Shown: positions 14,263-23,752, counted from the stretch's first letter. The stretch: DNA of 64,000 nt from Paenibacillus sp. FSL H3-0469 (GCF_038051945.1 NZ_CP150302.1:5394001-5458000), one strand, 5' to 3'. Made by a program: numbers and translations. Notes: generated by a model not told the origin, from the sequence alone.

Positions 14263-15030
14263 ATGGACCGCTATCTGTCGTCGGCCCCCTGGAGGGAACT
14301 GGCGGAGGATTACCGGATGAGGCTGGGGGAGCCGCCTGCGGACAGCGTCCGCACCATCGCTCTGAGTGAGCTGCAAGACGAAGCCGCCTGCCGCGAATAT
14401 GTCAGCTGGCTGAAGGATTATATCGGCGCGCCGGACCTGCAGGTTGCGGCTTCCATGCTAGCTAAGCGGATCGGATATCTGTGGATCGCGCCAATACTGA
14501 CTGCCATGACCTTTCATCATCGGGAAGTCTTCTTCCCGCTGGACAGAAGCTTCCTCTACCATCCGGCTTCTGCGCAAGATACGACCTTCCCTTTTCTGGC
14601 GCTGGACGGGATTCGGTCAGCCTCACCGCCGGGGGATAGGGGGGAGTGGCGCGAAGCTGTTGTTAAGGAGAATTTTGCGGTACGGCTTGCGCCGATACTG
14701 GAGACGCTTGCCACGGTTGGACCCGTCTCCATGGCCGTGCTGTGGGAGAATATTATGGTGCGCATTGCCCCGCTGTATGCGCCCGGAACAGACGAATCCG
14801 GCGAAGAAAGGCTGCGGATTCAAGAGGATTTTGCGTATCTGACCCGAACGGCCGCCGGTCCATTGTTCAGCGCAAGGCGCAACCCGTTCACCCGGTTCAC
14901 CGAGGGGAATGACGAGGCTCCGGTTGCGAAGAGCAAGCGCATTACGTGCTGCTTTTACTACCGGATGTCCGGGGAATATTGCAGAAAGTGTCCGAAAATT
15001 GACAATGAGAATGAATCTCAATTAAAATGA
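14263..15030 (+). CDS. FhuF-like ferric-siderophore reductase with [2Fe-2S] site
   Basis: 255 residues from ATG 14263, with GGAG 9 nt upstream. The alternative TTG 14248 lies inside the upstream gene. The C-terminus ends in CCFYYRMSGEYCRKCP, the CC-x10-C-x2-C pattern of FhuF-type iron reductases. The rest is the usual weakly conserved FhuF-like helical body (LAKRIGYLWIAPILTAMTF, WENIMVRI). It probably releases iron from imported siderophore in the cytoplasm. It is co-transcribed with the binding protein, one base after its stop. Confidence 0.85.
   Translation: MDRYLSSAPWRELAEDYRMRLGEPPADSVRTIALSELQDEAACREYVSWLKDYIGAPDLQVAASMLAKRIGYLWIAPILTAMTFHHREVFFPLDRSFLYHPASAQDTTFPFLALDGIRSASPPGDRGEWREAVVKENFAVRLAPILETLATVGPVSMAVLWENIMVRIAPLYAPGTDESGEERLRIQEDFAYLTRTAAGPLFSARRNPFTRFTEGNDEAPVAKSKRITCCFYYRMSGEYCRKCPKIDNENESQLK
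15006..15020 (+). promoter_or_regulatory. probable second Fur box
   Basis: TGAGAATGAATCTCA fits the 7-1-7 form (TGATAATNATTATCA) at 12 of 14 defined positions. It overlaps the 3' end of the FhuF-like gene and lies ~60 nt before the AraC-type regulator start. Confidence 0.6.
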
Positions 15031-15081
15031 CAGCAGGTCTATCCGTTTAGCAAAGGATACTGTTGTCAGGAGATGAGAGAA

Positions 15082-16806
15082 ATGCCGCAACAAGAACAGG
15101 CGAGTCTATGGAGTGATACGGCGGTCAAGATGCTTGATGTGCGCAGTGGTACTGTGCCGCCCGGCGGCGTGCTGAGCGAAACGGAACTGGCGGCAAATCA
15201 GCTGCTGCTGGCCATCGGCGGGCAGGGAGGGCTTGTGATGAATGGTGAAGGCAGCCATGTCCAGGCCTCTTTTGCTTGTCATGCTGCCAAGGGATCAGCC
15301 TATACTCTGAGTGCGGGATCAGACAACATTCATTATACAGCTATTAGCTACAAGGCCATTCCTGTTGCGGGAGCCGCCCATGTGCTCTTCCCGCAGCACA
15401 ATCACCCGCTGCGGACTTCGTTTGTCCATCATTCTGCGCCCCCGGCGGAGCTGCATATGACAGCGGAGAGAATTGCAGCAATATGGAGCCTGGGAGAAGG
15501 GCTGGAACGCTTCCATGCCAATGCGCTGCTGCAAGGTATGCTCTACGAGCTTATTATGGAGCATGAACGTGGTCAGGGCGGCAGAGAGCCGGATATGGTG
15601 GAGGTTGTTGCCGCCTATATCGCGGGGCATTATCGTCAGGAGCTGGGGCTTAAGGAGCTGGCCGCACTGGCCGGATGCGGCGTGCGGCAACTTCAGCGGC
15701 GGTTCAAGCAGGAGAAGCGGCTCGGCCCGATGGAATACGTGATTCAGCTGCGGATGGAGAGCGCGGAGCGCATGCTGCGTTATACGGATGCTTCCATCGG
15801 CGAAATCGCTGAGCGGACAGGCTACCGCGACATGTATTATTTCAGCAGGGCGTTCAAGAAGCATTATGGAGTCCCTCCTCAGCTCTACAGGCGTAATGCC
15901 GCTTCAGATCCTGGTACAATTACCGTTCCTGCGGGATTGCCGGAACGTTTGGCCTCCCCGCAAGGATCAATACAGGGTCTAGTAATCCCCCATCTGCGAG
16001 GCGAATATCTGGTCACCGCTGCTCCGCAGCGGATCGCCGTGCTGGACGTCCAGTATGCTGACCATTTGCATGCGCTGGGGATATCCCCCGCAGGAAGCGT
16101 AGGCTTCGGAAGCGGGGCGCTGAATTTCCCTCCGTATTTCCGGGAGAGATTAACGGCAACGGAAATGCTCGGCACCTATGAGTACCCGGACCTGCAGGCG
16201 GTTGAACGGCTGTGCCCGGATCTGATTATCTGCACCGAGGTGCATGCTCCGCATTATGAACGCTTAAGAAGGGTAGCGCCAACGATCATGTTCAAGCGTA
16301 ATGAGAGCTGGCAGACGATTCTGCGCCTGTTCGGCGAACTGACCGGCAAGCAGGAGGAGGCAGAGCATATTATTGCCGATTATCTGCGCCGTACGGCATT
16401 GCTGTCCGCAGAGCTTGCTCCGGTCCTCGCGGGTAAAAGCGTGGCGCTGATCCGTCCGCGCGAGTCCATCGTCCGGGTACATACGGCTTCTCACCGCACA
16501 GGCGCTGTGCTGTACCGCGACCTTGGTCTGCCTGCTCCGCGATTTGTAGCGGAACCCGCCTCCGACACGGCCTATCATATCTCCGTGGACAGACTTCCTG
16601 CTGTGCATGCCAATTACTACTTTTTGCTTAGCAATGAAAGGATGCAGGAGGGAATATCGATAACAGAGCACAGTGTGAGGGGCATGCTGGGTGCAGATCA
16701 GCGGCAGCTTATCTACCCGGTAGATGCTGCTACCTGGATCGGCTGTTACGGACCGACTGGCATCAACTGCATTCTGGATCAGGTGGCCCAGGCCTTACTG
16801 GCTTGA
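15082..16806 (+). CDS. btr: AraC-family regulator fused to a siderophore-binding domain (Btr-like)
   Basis: 574 residues from ATG 15082, with AGGAG 8 nt upstream; the ATG at 15073 abuts that site. Residues ~1-165 are a cupin-like sensory part. ~170-275 are two AraC helix-turn-helix units (LAALAGCGVRQLQRRFKQE; IGEIAERTGYRDMYYFSRAFKKHYGVPP). ~300-574 form a FecB-type binding domain (RIAVLDVQYADHLHALGISPAGSV, VALIRPRESIVRVH). This equals B. subtilis Btr, which activates siderophore uptake when it binds the Fe-siderophore. The binding domain resembles the neighbouring SBP, so both probably see the same ligand. The C-terminal domain is cytoplasmic, as no signal peptide is present. Confidence 0.9.
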   Translation: MPQQEQASLWSDTAVKMLDVRSGTVPPGGVLSETELAANQLLLAIGGQGGLVMNGEGSHVQASFACHAAKGSAYTLSAGSDNIHYTAISYKAIPVAGAAHVLFPQHNHPLRTSFVHHSAPPAELHMTAERIAAIWSLGEGLERFHANALLQGMLYELIMEHERGQGGREPDMVEVVAAYIAGHYRQELGLKELAALAGCGVRQLQRRFKQEKRLGPMEYVIQLRMESAERMLRYTDASIGEIAERTGYRDMYYFSRAFKKHYGVPPQLYRRNAASDPGTITVPAGLPERLASPQGSIQGLVIPHLRGEYLVTAAPQRIAVLDVQYADHLHALGISPAGSVGFGSGALNFPPYFRERLTATEMLGTYEYPDLQAVERLCPDLIICTEVHAPHYERLRRVAPTIMFKRNESWQTILRLFGELTGKQEEAEHIIADYLRRTALLSAELAPVLAGKSVALIRPRESIVRVHTASHRTGAVLYRDLGLPAPRFVAEPASDTAYHISVDRLPAVHANYYFLLSNERMQEGISITEHSVRGMLGADQRQLIYPVDAATWIGCYGPTGINCILDQVAQALLA

Positions 16807-16860
16807 GCGGACTAGCGGCAGACGGAACCCATGCCAACCAGTCTATTGGTACGAAGCCGC

Positions 16861-17292
16861 TCACATCTCCCGATCATACTTGAACCGGTAATAGATGCCG
16901 TATCCAATCGTGAACAGGTATCCGAATACCAGTAACAGCACCACGGTTAGCTCAATCTCCATCAAGGCGAAGGCCAGCATCAAGACTCCGAAGACAAATA
17001 CCATCATGTCATAGGCCTTCGCCTTCGCCCGGGTTGCAATGGCTACATTGCGCTCATCGTTCTTGTTAATCTCAACCTGCTTGGCTGCGGCAGGGTTACT
17101 CTTCATCGCTTGCCGGCTCATGAGCTCTCCCATGCCACTTCCGAACATGCCGGAAGCAAGCCCGATACAGACATAGGGCAGTGTCCGCATTAACCCCTCC
17201 GGGTCTGAATTGGTTCTAATAAGGTACAGACTGCCAGCCAGCAGGACTACACCTGCAATAACCAGAAGATAAGCCGAGATGGATTTCTTCAT
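16861..17292 (-). CDS. four-helix membrane protein, unknown function
   Basis: 143 residues with hydrophobic segments near 8-25, 38-55, 92-110 and 115-133. A polar stretch between helices 2 and 3 (RQAMKSNPAAAKQVEINKNDERNVAIATRAKAKAY) includes the NDERN motif seen in small membrane partners of XRE regulators (DUF2178/DUF6442-like, recalled). Its start overlaps the stop of the XRE gene by 4 nt (ATGA), so the two are coupled and probably act together. Function is not known. Confidence 0.7.
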   Translation of the reverse strand: MKKSISAYLLVIAGVVLLAGSLYLIRTNSDPEGLMRTLPYVCIGLASGMFGSGMGELMSRQAMKSNPAAAKQVEINKNDERNVAIATRAKAKAYDMMVFVFGVLMLAFALMEIELTVVLLLVFGYLFTIGYGIYYRFKYDREM

Positions 17293-17495
17293 GAATTCTC
17301 TTCCTCCTCATAAATAAAAATCTCCTCAATGCTCAGCCCGAAATAACGGGCGATCTTGAACGCCAGCAGGATGGACGGATTGTAGCGGCCGTTCTCCAGT
17401 GAACCAATCGTCTGCCTGGACACCTCAAGCGCCGCTGCTAATTCTTCCTGCCGGATTCCGCGCTGCTTGCGTAATTCTTCCAAACGGTTGTTCAT
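17289..17495 (-). CDS. XRE-family helix-turn-helix regulator
   Basis: 68 residues from ATG 17495, with GAGAGGG upstream. The longer frame to 17672 crosses the operator and is not coding. It is a single HTH_3 domain: LRKQRGIRQEELAAALEVSRQTIGSLENGRYNPSILLAFKIA split over helices 1-4, with the recognition helix SRQTIGSLENGR. The acidic tail is YEEEENS. It belongs to the short YgzD/YozG-like repressors often paired with membrane proteins. It is divergent from the ABC exporter pair and probably controls it through the inverted operators at 17511-17576. Confidence 0.88.
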   Translation of the reverse strand: MNNRLEELRKQRGIRQEELAAALEVSRQTIGSLENGRYNPSILLAFKIARYFGLSIEEIFIYEEEENS

Positions 17496-17510
17496 GGAAT
17501 CCCTCTCTTT

Positions 17511-17576
17511 ATGGAAAGTTAACTTTACATAAGGAGTGTACTGCATGTTGCATTGAATGTAAAGCTTACTTTCCAT
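17511..17576. promoter_or_regulatory. paired inverted operator between XRE gene and ABC operon
   Basis: ATGGAAAGTTAACTTTACAT (17511-17530) and ATGTAAAGCTTACTTTCCAT (17557-17576) are inverted copies matching at 18 of 20 positions, with centres 46 bp apart. Each half is itself nearly symmetrical around AAAGTTAACTTT-like bases. This suits a dimeric XRE repressor at a divergent promoter. Confidence 0.7.
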
Positions 17577-17662
17577 TTTGGAGTGGGAGAACTTCTTCAC
17601 TCCACCTATGCGAACGTCCGTGCTACAATATTCCTTGTGAATATATGGAAGGCGGTGGAGCA

Positions 17663-19396
17663 GTGACTGCAAGACGCTGGGTGATGACCTTCATACGGAT
17701 GCACAAGCTGGTATTTGTATGCGGTTTCTTAGTAACTACGTTAATGACCTTAGTGAACCTGATGTATCCGTTCCTGGGCGGACGGCTGATTAATATCGCT
17801 TTTTATGATCAGGATCTGAATACCTTCCTGAAGCTGTGCCTGATCTATGCCGGAATTCTCCTGTTCAATCAGTTTATTGTGGCGACGCTGAACAATCTGA
17901 TCTCCTCCCAGATGATGACGGGGTTCGTGTTCGATATCCGGCGGGCGCTATTCCGCAAAATCCTGCATCAAAAGGGGAAGGATCTCTCGGGGATGTACAG
18001 CGGCGACCTGATCAGCCGGATGAACCGCGATGCCAAGGACATTATGAATCTCCTCTTCTGGAGCGGACTGTGGGGGTATTCCAATCTGCTGCATATCGTG
18101 TTCGCCGTAGGCTTCATGTTCTATTATCATATCCTGCTGGGAGTGTTCACGGTGGTGCTGGTGCCTGTCGTGTTCTTGGCCTCGAAATACTTTAAGCAAC
18201 GGGCGCTTAGCGTTAACAGGGATCTGGCGGCGGAGCAGGGGAAGCTGTCCTCGTACTTATTTGAAATTGTGGCCAATATGCGGGAGATCAAGCTGCTGAA
18301 TGCCGGGAGGCTGGTGACCCGCACCTATCTCAGGCGGACAGTCTCTATCCATCACAAGCATGTGGACAATGGAAGAATCGAAGTGACCACCGAGCGGGTG
18401 AACGCATTCATCACGCTTGCCGCACAGCTGCTGCTGTTCATCATTTGCGCCCGGCTGATTGTGAAGGGGCAGATGCAGCTTGGTGTTTTTGTGGCTGCCG
18501 CCAGCTATTTCAATATGGCTGTGACTTACTTCAGCTCGATGAGCGGCAAGATTACCGATACCTGGGGGCAGAGCGTGTCCTTGCAGCGTGTGGCGGAGCT
18601 CCTGAATGAGCAGGAGGAAGACTATAGAGAAGCCCTTCTGCCCACACTGATTAAGGAGGGGACCATTGAATTTCGCAATGTCAGCTTCGGGTATACGGAA
18701 GAGAGACGGGTGCTGGACGGGTTCAATCTCCGTGTGGAGGGAGGGAGCACCGTGGGCATTGCCGGAAGGAGCGGAGCCGGGAAAACAACACTCGGAAGCC
18801 TGCTATGTAGCCTCTATCCCGTTGACGGCGGCGAGCTTCTGATCGATGGCCGCAACGTGAACGAGTATAATCTGCACAGCTTGCGGAGTCAGGTGGGCGT
18901 GGTTCATCAGGAGACGGTTCTGTACGATAACACGCTGCGGTATAATCTGTCTTTTACGAATAACCGTGATCAGGACAGCCTGTTACTCGAAGTACTTAAG
19001 AGAGCTGCGCTGCAGGAGCTGGTCCAGAATCTCCCGGATGGACTCGACACGTTGCTGGGGACTTCAGGGCAGGAATTATCGGGCGGCCAAAAGCAGCGTC
19101 TGGCTATTGCAAGAATCCTGGTCAAGAATCCGAAAATTCTGGTCTTCGATGAAGCGACTTCGTCCCTCGACAGCAAGAATGAGGCGCTGATCCGGCAGAT
19201 GACCAGTGAGCTTGCGCAAGACCGGACGCTGATCATCATCGCCCATCGGCAGTCCACGCTTAGAGGCTGTGACCGGATCGCAGTGCTGGAGGACGGCCGG
19301 GTCACAGGCTACGATACTCACGAGGTACTCATCAGAAGCAATAAAACGTACATAGATCTGTTCAGCGAACAGTGTGCAGGAGGCGAAGCGGTATGA
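17663..19396 (+). CDS. ABC exporter half-transporter (TMD-NBD)
   Basis: About 577 residues. The long open frame begins at 17399, but its first part runs antisense to the XRE gene and is not protein-like. GTG 17663, after GGCGGTGGAG, starts ARRWVMTFIRMHKL and fits homologues, though the exact start is uncertain. Six membrane helices span ~15-300, then the ATPase: Walker A GRSGAGKTT, Q loop, signature ELSGGQKQR, Walker B ILVFDEATS and switch His IAHRQST, all canonical. It forms an operon, with ATGA overlap, with the next ABC gene, so a heterodimeric exporter is likely. The substrate (peptide, lipid or drug) is unknown. Confidence 0.9.
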   Translation: MTARRWVMTFIRMHKLVFVCGFLVTTLMTLVNLMYPFLGGRLINIAFYDQDLNTFLKLCLIYAGILLFNQFIVATLNNLISSQMMTGFVFDIRRALFRKILHQKGKDLSGMYSGDLISRMNRDAKDIMNLLFWSGLWGYSNLLHIVFAVGFMFYYHILLGVFTVVLVPVVFLASKYFKQRALSVNRDLAAEQGKLSSYLFEIVANMREIKLLNAGRLVTRTYLRRTVSIHHKHVDNGRIEVTTERVNAFITLAAQLLLFIICARLIVKGQMQLGVFVAAASYFNMAVTYFSSMSGKITDTWGQSVSLQRVAELLNEQEEDYREALLPTLIKEGTIEFRNVSFGYTEERRVLDGFNLRVEGGSTVGIAGRSGAGKTTLGSLLCSLYPVDGGELLIDGRNVNEYNLHSLRSQVGVVHQETVLYDNTLRYNLSFTNNRDQDSLLLEVLKRAALQELVQNLPDGLDTLLGTSGQELSGGQKQRLAIARILVKNPKILVFDEATSSLDSKNEALIRQMTSELAQDRTLIIIAHRQSTLRGCDRIAVLEDGRVTGYDTHEVLIRSNKTYIDLFSEQCAGGEAV

Positions 19397-21147
19397 CTAT
19401 GACAAGATGGGCTGCCTATAAAGCACTGACTCAAGGAATTGAAGGGGTCCGTAAGCCGCTGCTGGCGCTCGCACTGTTCAAGCTGTGGAATCTGGTCTGC
19501 GGACTGCTTCCGTTATTCCTGTACTCTGTGCTCGTCAACCGTGTGCTGGTAGAGGAGCATATGAATGAGCTGTGGCCTGTTATCGCGGGATATCTGGGAG
19601 TATTCCTGCTTACGACGGCCGGGATTGCGGTCAGCAGGCGCTACTCCAACCAGTTGCTCCTGAAGTATGACCTGAGGCTTAAGCGCAAACTGCTGAATAG
19701 AGTGGGCAGCCTGGATTATGAGGAGTATAGCGGGTACAGCATTGGTGATCTAAAAAGCCGGATCGAGCAGGATTCAGCCGCAGCCGGACGGTTTTTCACG
19801 GTTCATCTGTTAGATTTCAGCTACGCTGTCCTGTATGCTGCTGCGCTGGCTGGGATTCTTGTAAGCTATGAGTGGCGGATCGCCCTCCTTAGCTTCGTCT
19901 TCGTTCCGGTCTCCTTACTGACGGTGAATCTCTTGGGCGAGAAGACGAGGAAGGCGGGGGAGGAGCTATGGAGGCTGCAGAACGGTTACGAATCCTTTTT
20001 ACATGCAAGTCTGCAGAACTGGAAGGATATTAAGACCAATAATCTGGAGGAGGCCCAGCTAGAGGAATTGAACGGGCATTATGCGGCTATCCGTCCAGTG
20101 TGGTTCCGCAGCCAGCTCTATCAGCATCTGGGCGTTTCTTATTCGTTCTTCACCAAGAACTTCATTACCCAGTTGTTCATCTATTTCATTGGCGGACTCT
20201 TCGTCATTAAGGGCTACTCGGAGGTCGGTGTGCTGCTGGTGTTCATCAGCTTCTACGGGCAGTTCTTCGGGTTCATCGAGAGCATCAGCAATGGCCTGAT
20301 GAATTACAAGAATGATTCGGTGAATATCAGTAAAGTGATTGGACTGTTGCAGGCAGAGGCGGACCAGCGGCCTTACAAGCACATTAGCGGACAAGAGATT
20401 GAGGTTCAGAATTTGCAATTCCGCTATGAGGGGACGAAGGCCTTCGCACTGGACGGAATTTCATTCTCGGTGGGGAAGGGGGAACATCTGGCCATCGTAG
20501 GGCAGAGCGGCAGCGGCAAGTCAACGCTTGCCAGCCTGCTGACCGGACAGTTGAAGCCTCAGGGAGGGAGCGTCAGCATCGGCGGCACGGATCTGCATGC
20601 GGTGAACAGCGGGAGTGTGGCGGCCAAGGTAAGCATCGTGGTACAGGAGCCTGTTCTGTTCAATATGACGATCCGGGAGAACCTGCTGCTGGCGGGGAAC
20701 GGGGCAACGGAAGCAGAGCTGATCGCCTGCTGCCGCAGCGCCAATATCTATGACTTCATTGCATCGCTCGAGCAAGGGCTGGATACGGTTATCGGGGAGA
20801 AGGGGATGAAGCTCTCCGGGGGCCAGAAGCAGCGTTTATCCATTGCCCGGGCTTTGCTGCAGGAGCGGGACATTATTATTTTCGATGAAAGTACAAGTGC
20901 CCTGGACCATGAGAATGAGCGCGATATTATGAATGAGCTGAAAAGCCTGTGTGCCGGCAAAACGATAATCTCCATCGCCCACCGCCTCTCTACCATTCAA
21001 GCCTGTGATAAGGTGCTGGTTCTGCAAGACGGTAAGGTGGCAGCCTGCGATACCCATGCCAACCTGCGTAACCGGAATGAAGCGTATGATCTGCTGTTCC
21101 GCAGCCAATACGCCGCCTTAAGCCACACCACAGAACTTGTTCATTGA
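19393..21147 (+). CDS. ABC exporter half-transporter (TMD-NBD), partner
   Basis: 584 residues from ATG 19393, with AGGAGG 8 nt upstream and a 4-nt overlap with the previous gene. Six membrane helices span residues ~20-290. ATPase motifs are GQSGSGKST, KLSGGQKQR, IIIFDESTSALD and IAHRLST, all intact. Unlike the pair at 56.8-60.3 kb, neither member here has a degenerate Walker B. The gene is followed by only 76 nt before the diguanylate cyclase gene. Confidence 0.9.
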   Translation: MTMTRWAAYKALTQGIEGVRKPLLALALFKLWNLVCGLLPLFLYSVLVNRVLVEEHMNELWPVIAGYLGVFLLTTAGIAVSRRYSNQLLLKYDLRLKRKLLNRVGSLDYEEYSGYSIGDLKSRIEQDSAAAGRFFTVHLLDFSYAVLYAAALAGILVSYEWRIALLSFVFVPVSLLTVNLLGEKTRKAGEELWRLQNGYESFLHASLQNWKDIKTNNLEEAQLEELNGHYAAIRPVWFRSQLYQHLGVSYSFFTKNFITQLFIYFIGGLFVIKGYSEVGVLLVFISFYGQFFGFIESISNGLMNYKNDSVNISKVIGLLQAEADQRPYKHISGQEIEVQNLQFRYEGTKAFALDGISFSVGKGEHLAIVGQSGSGKSTLASLLTGQLKPQGGSVSIGGTDLHAVNSGSVAAKVSIVVQEPVLFNMTIRENLLLAGNGATEAELIACCRSANIYDFIASLEQGLDTVIGEKGMKLSGGQKQRLSIARALLQERDIIIFDESTSALDHENERDIMNELKSLCAGKTIISIAHRLSTIQACDKVLVLQDGKVAACDTHANLRNRNEAYDLLFRSQYAALSHTTELVH

Positions 21148-21223
21148 CGGCGTCTCCGGCCGGTAATATATTAAAATTAAGATTTAATAGGCGGCCCGTG
21201 ACGGACTGTAGAGGAGAAGAGAA

Positions 21224-22771
21224 ATGAGCCCGATCCATGTGTGGATACCTGTCGTATTTTATTGGCTGCCGATGCTTTTCTTTTTCTACATGGGAATGGA
21301 TGTGCTGCTGCGCAACCCCCGGAAGATTGAACATCGTCTGGTAAGCGCTACAATTCTGTGCTATTTCCTGATGTTCCTGGAGGAGTACATCCGGTATATG
21401 CTGCCGATTGAATACAGTCCGGTGCTGGCTGCGGTCTGGTTCGCCAATGTCGGTATCCTCATTCCAGGGCTTGGCTTCCATCTGATTGCCCGGTTGATTG
21501 GCCTCCATAAGCGGATGTCCCGGCCGTGGTATCCCTATCTGTTTCATATCCTAACGCTGGCGATCCCGGCTGGACTCTTTGGTCAACGTTCCTATACTTC
21601 TGTGCAGCTGTTCACCGTAAGCGGGGTATGGAAATGGCCGGTGGCGAACGGGGCTTACTACGGGACTCTGACGGCCAGCCTGCTGCTGAGCTTCGTCCCG
21701 ATTGCTATGCTGCGCAGTGCACGCAAGTGGAGTTCCGCCGATCCTGACTATCAGGAGCATGGCGGTATCTTCAAGCTGCTGGAGTACGGCTCCTGGGTGA
21801 CGTTCCTCTGGGTCGCTGTATTCGGCTATTTCCGCTTCAATGAAGTGCTGCCGCCGTATACGTATATCTATGGAGGGCTGATCTGGTGCTTCGTGCTGCG
21901 CCTGTCCATGCAGAGGTATGAGTTCCTTAATCATGCGGGACAGCGCTACAAAAAAATGTTCCAGATCAACTCGCAGGCTGCGCTGCTCGTCTCGTTGTCC
22001 GGGAGCATTAAGGAAGCGAATCCGAGTGCCGGTAAGATGTTCGACCATCTGACCCTGGAGAAGGCTAACCTTGCTGATCTGGGCGGTGCGGAGATCGTAG
22101 CGAAGCTTCAGACGCAGGACGATATCGGTGAGTTGGAGATGGTTCTGCATAGCGGGGATAGTCTAATCGAGGTGATGATTAACGGGGATTACGTGACCGT
22201 GGATCATGAGCCTCATGCCGTACTGCTCATCCGCGACATCCGGCTGCGCAATCAGCATGTACGGCAGATTGCCTTCATGGCCTACCATGATCCGCTCACA
22301 GGGCTGCCGAACCGCAGGCAATTCTATGATAAGCTGGAGGAGACTCTTGCGGAAGCAGAGCGCAGCGGCGGGGAAGTAGCTATCCTGCTGCTGGATCTCG
22401 ACCGGTTCAAGCAGGTGAACGACCGCTGGGGTCATGAGGCCGGAGACCAGATGTTATGCAAGGTAGCGGGCATGATCCATCAGCTGGTCCAGCCGGACGG
22501 GCTGGCGGCCCGCTTCGGCGGCGACGAATTCGTGCTGTTCTGCCCCGTAGGCGGGGACGGACTGACCGCCACAGAGCTGGAGCACCGGCTGCTGGCGGCG
22601 GCTGCACAGGCCACGCTGGATTATGAAGGCGAAGAGCTGAAGATCGATATGAGCATCGGCATCAGCTTGTATCCGCAGGACGGAACGGCCCCGGACGCGC
22701 TGCTGCGCCAAGCCGACAGACGGATGTATGCGATCAAGCGGGGAGAGGCGGAGGGGAATCATGAGATTTGA
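21224..22771 (+). CDS. membrane-bound diguanylate cyclase (GGDEF)
   Basis: 515 residues. Seven hydrophobic segments in the first ~225 residues resemble the 7TM sensory modules of some kinases. A PAS-like part follows (FQINSQAALLVSLSGSIKEANPSA). Residues ~340-510 are a GGDEF domain with DPLTGLPNRRQF, the metal-binding LLDLDRFKQVND and an intact ARFGGDEF catalytic loop, so cyclic di-GMP synthesis is expected. The inhibitory RxxD site upstream of GGDEF lacks its Arg (VQPD), so product inhibition may be absent. No EAL domain is present. ATG with GAGGAGAAGAG upstream. The downstream gene overlaps its 3' end by 11 nt. Confidence 0.9.
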   Translation: MSPIHVWIPVVFYWLPMLFFFYMGMDVLLRNPRKIEHRLVSATILCYFLMFLEEYIRYMLPIEYSPVLAAVWFANVGILIPGLGFHLIARLIGLHKRMSRPWYPYLFHILTLAIPAGLFGQRSYTSVQLFTVSGVWKWPVANGAYYGTLTASLLLSFVPIAMLRSARKWSSADPDYQEHGGIFKLLEYGSWVTFLWVAVFGYFRFNEVLPPYTYIYGGLIWCFVLRLSMQRYEFLNHAGQRYKKMFQINSQAALLVSLSGSIKEANPSAGKMFDHLTLEKANLADLGGAEIVAKLQTQDDIGELEMVLHSGDSLIEVMINGDYVTVDHEPHAVLLIRDIRLRNQHVRQIAFMAYHDPLTGLPNRRQFYDKLEETLAEAERSGGEVAILLLDLDRFKQVNDRWGHEAGDQMLCKVAGMIHQLVQPDGLAARFGGDEFVLFCPVGGDGLTATELEHRLLAAAAQATLDYEGEELKIDMSIGISLYPQDGTAPDALLRQADRRMYAIKRGEAEGNHEI

Positions 22772-23699
22772 GATTGGCGGGGAGATGTCGTTAATTGAGG
22801 AAACCGTGCGGGAGTTTCTGTGTGAGACGGCAAGGGTCCTTGATATCGAGAGCACTCCGCTACAATCGGGTTATCAGGCGGTGGACTTATTCCGTCACCG
22901 GATTCTCGTAGAGAGTGAAGGCAGACAAGAGTACAGCTCTGTGATTACCAAAATGGCGAATGAAATTGAACGCCGGGTAATGAACCGGTTAATGGATCAG
23001 GGGGCTAATGTCCCTTTTAATAGAGCGGGTAATCTGGATTCGGACCATCGGGGGCTCTTGTGTATTCAGGACGTAGATTATCAGACGGATTATCAGAATC
23101 TGGATATCGCGATGCTTCAGCACAAGGAAATGCAGGCGCTGGCTTATATTCATAACCGTAATCGTGGATTGCAGGAGGAGTTAGCCTGGCTCCCCCGGGT
23201 TAACCGTGCATACATAGAGACTATAATTCATGGACTATGGAAGCCCGCATGGGAAGAGGCCAAGCATAATGAACGGTTCGTGGAGACCTTCGGGACGTAC
23301 ATATCTGAGGTCAATGCCATATCGGGGAAAATCGTGGACGAGCTTGAAGCCGTCTGGAAGGATGAGACCACTCACACGCTTATACATAATGATCTGAATC
23401 CCGGAAATGTATTGGTACACGATAATGATGACGTTATGTTCATTGACTGGGAAGAAGCGCGATACGGCTCCCTGTTACTGGACATCCCGATGCGGGTTGA
23501 CCGGTCTCAGGCTGGAGAATACCGTGAAGTGCTGGCTTCGCTGGGATGGGTGCTTCCTGCGGATACGTTTGAGCAGAGATATCGGGCTGCTTCGCGTTAT
23601 CTCGGCTTGCGTTATATGACTTGGAGCTTGGGGGCCTGGCTGCAGGACCCTGGTACTGAGGGCGGGCTGCGGCGATATTTGGATATGGTTATTGTGTAG
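22761..23699 (+). CDS. aminoglycoside phosphotransferase-like kinase (APH family)
   Basis: 312 residues from ATG 22761, with GGAGGGG 4 nt upstream. The APH/choline-kinase fold is shown by the catalytic loop THTLIHNDLNPGNVLVH and the metal-binding VMFIDWEEARYGSLLLDI. The N-lobe is short. Substrate is not predictable, and family members phosphorylate antibiotics, sugars, choline or cell-wall precursors. The reading frame overlaps the end of the diguanylate cyclase gene, suggesting co-transcription. Confidence 0.82.
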   Translation: MRFEIGGEMSLIEETVREFLCETARVLDIESTPLQSGYQAVDLFRHRILVESEGRQEYSSVITKMANEIERRVMNRLMDQGANVPFNRAGNLDSDHRGLLCIQDVDYQTDYQNLDIAMLQHKEMQALAYIHNRNRGLQEELAWLPRVNRAYIETIIHGLWKPAWEEAKHNERFVETFGTYISEVNAISGKIVDELEAVWKDETTHTLIHNDLNPGNVLVHDNDDVMFIDWEEARYGSLLLDIPMRVDRSQAGEYREVLASLGWVLPADTFEQRYRAASRYLGLRYMTWSLGAWLQDPGTEGGLRRYLDMVIV

Positions 23700-23752
23700 T
23701 AGGTATAGGTAACAATTAGACATATCCAACTTGCATAGAGGCGGTGCTGAAT

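Noticed and set aside
17399..17662. N-terminal 88-residue extension of the first ABC transporter
   Set aside because: It is antisense to the XRE gene, crosses the paired operators and has no homologue-like sequence; a start near 17663 fits better.
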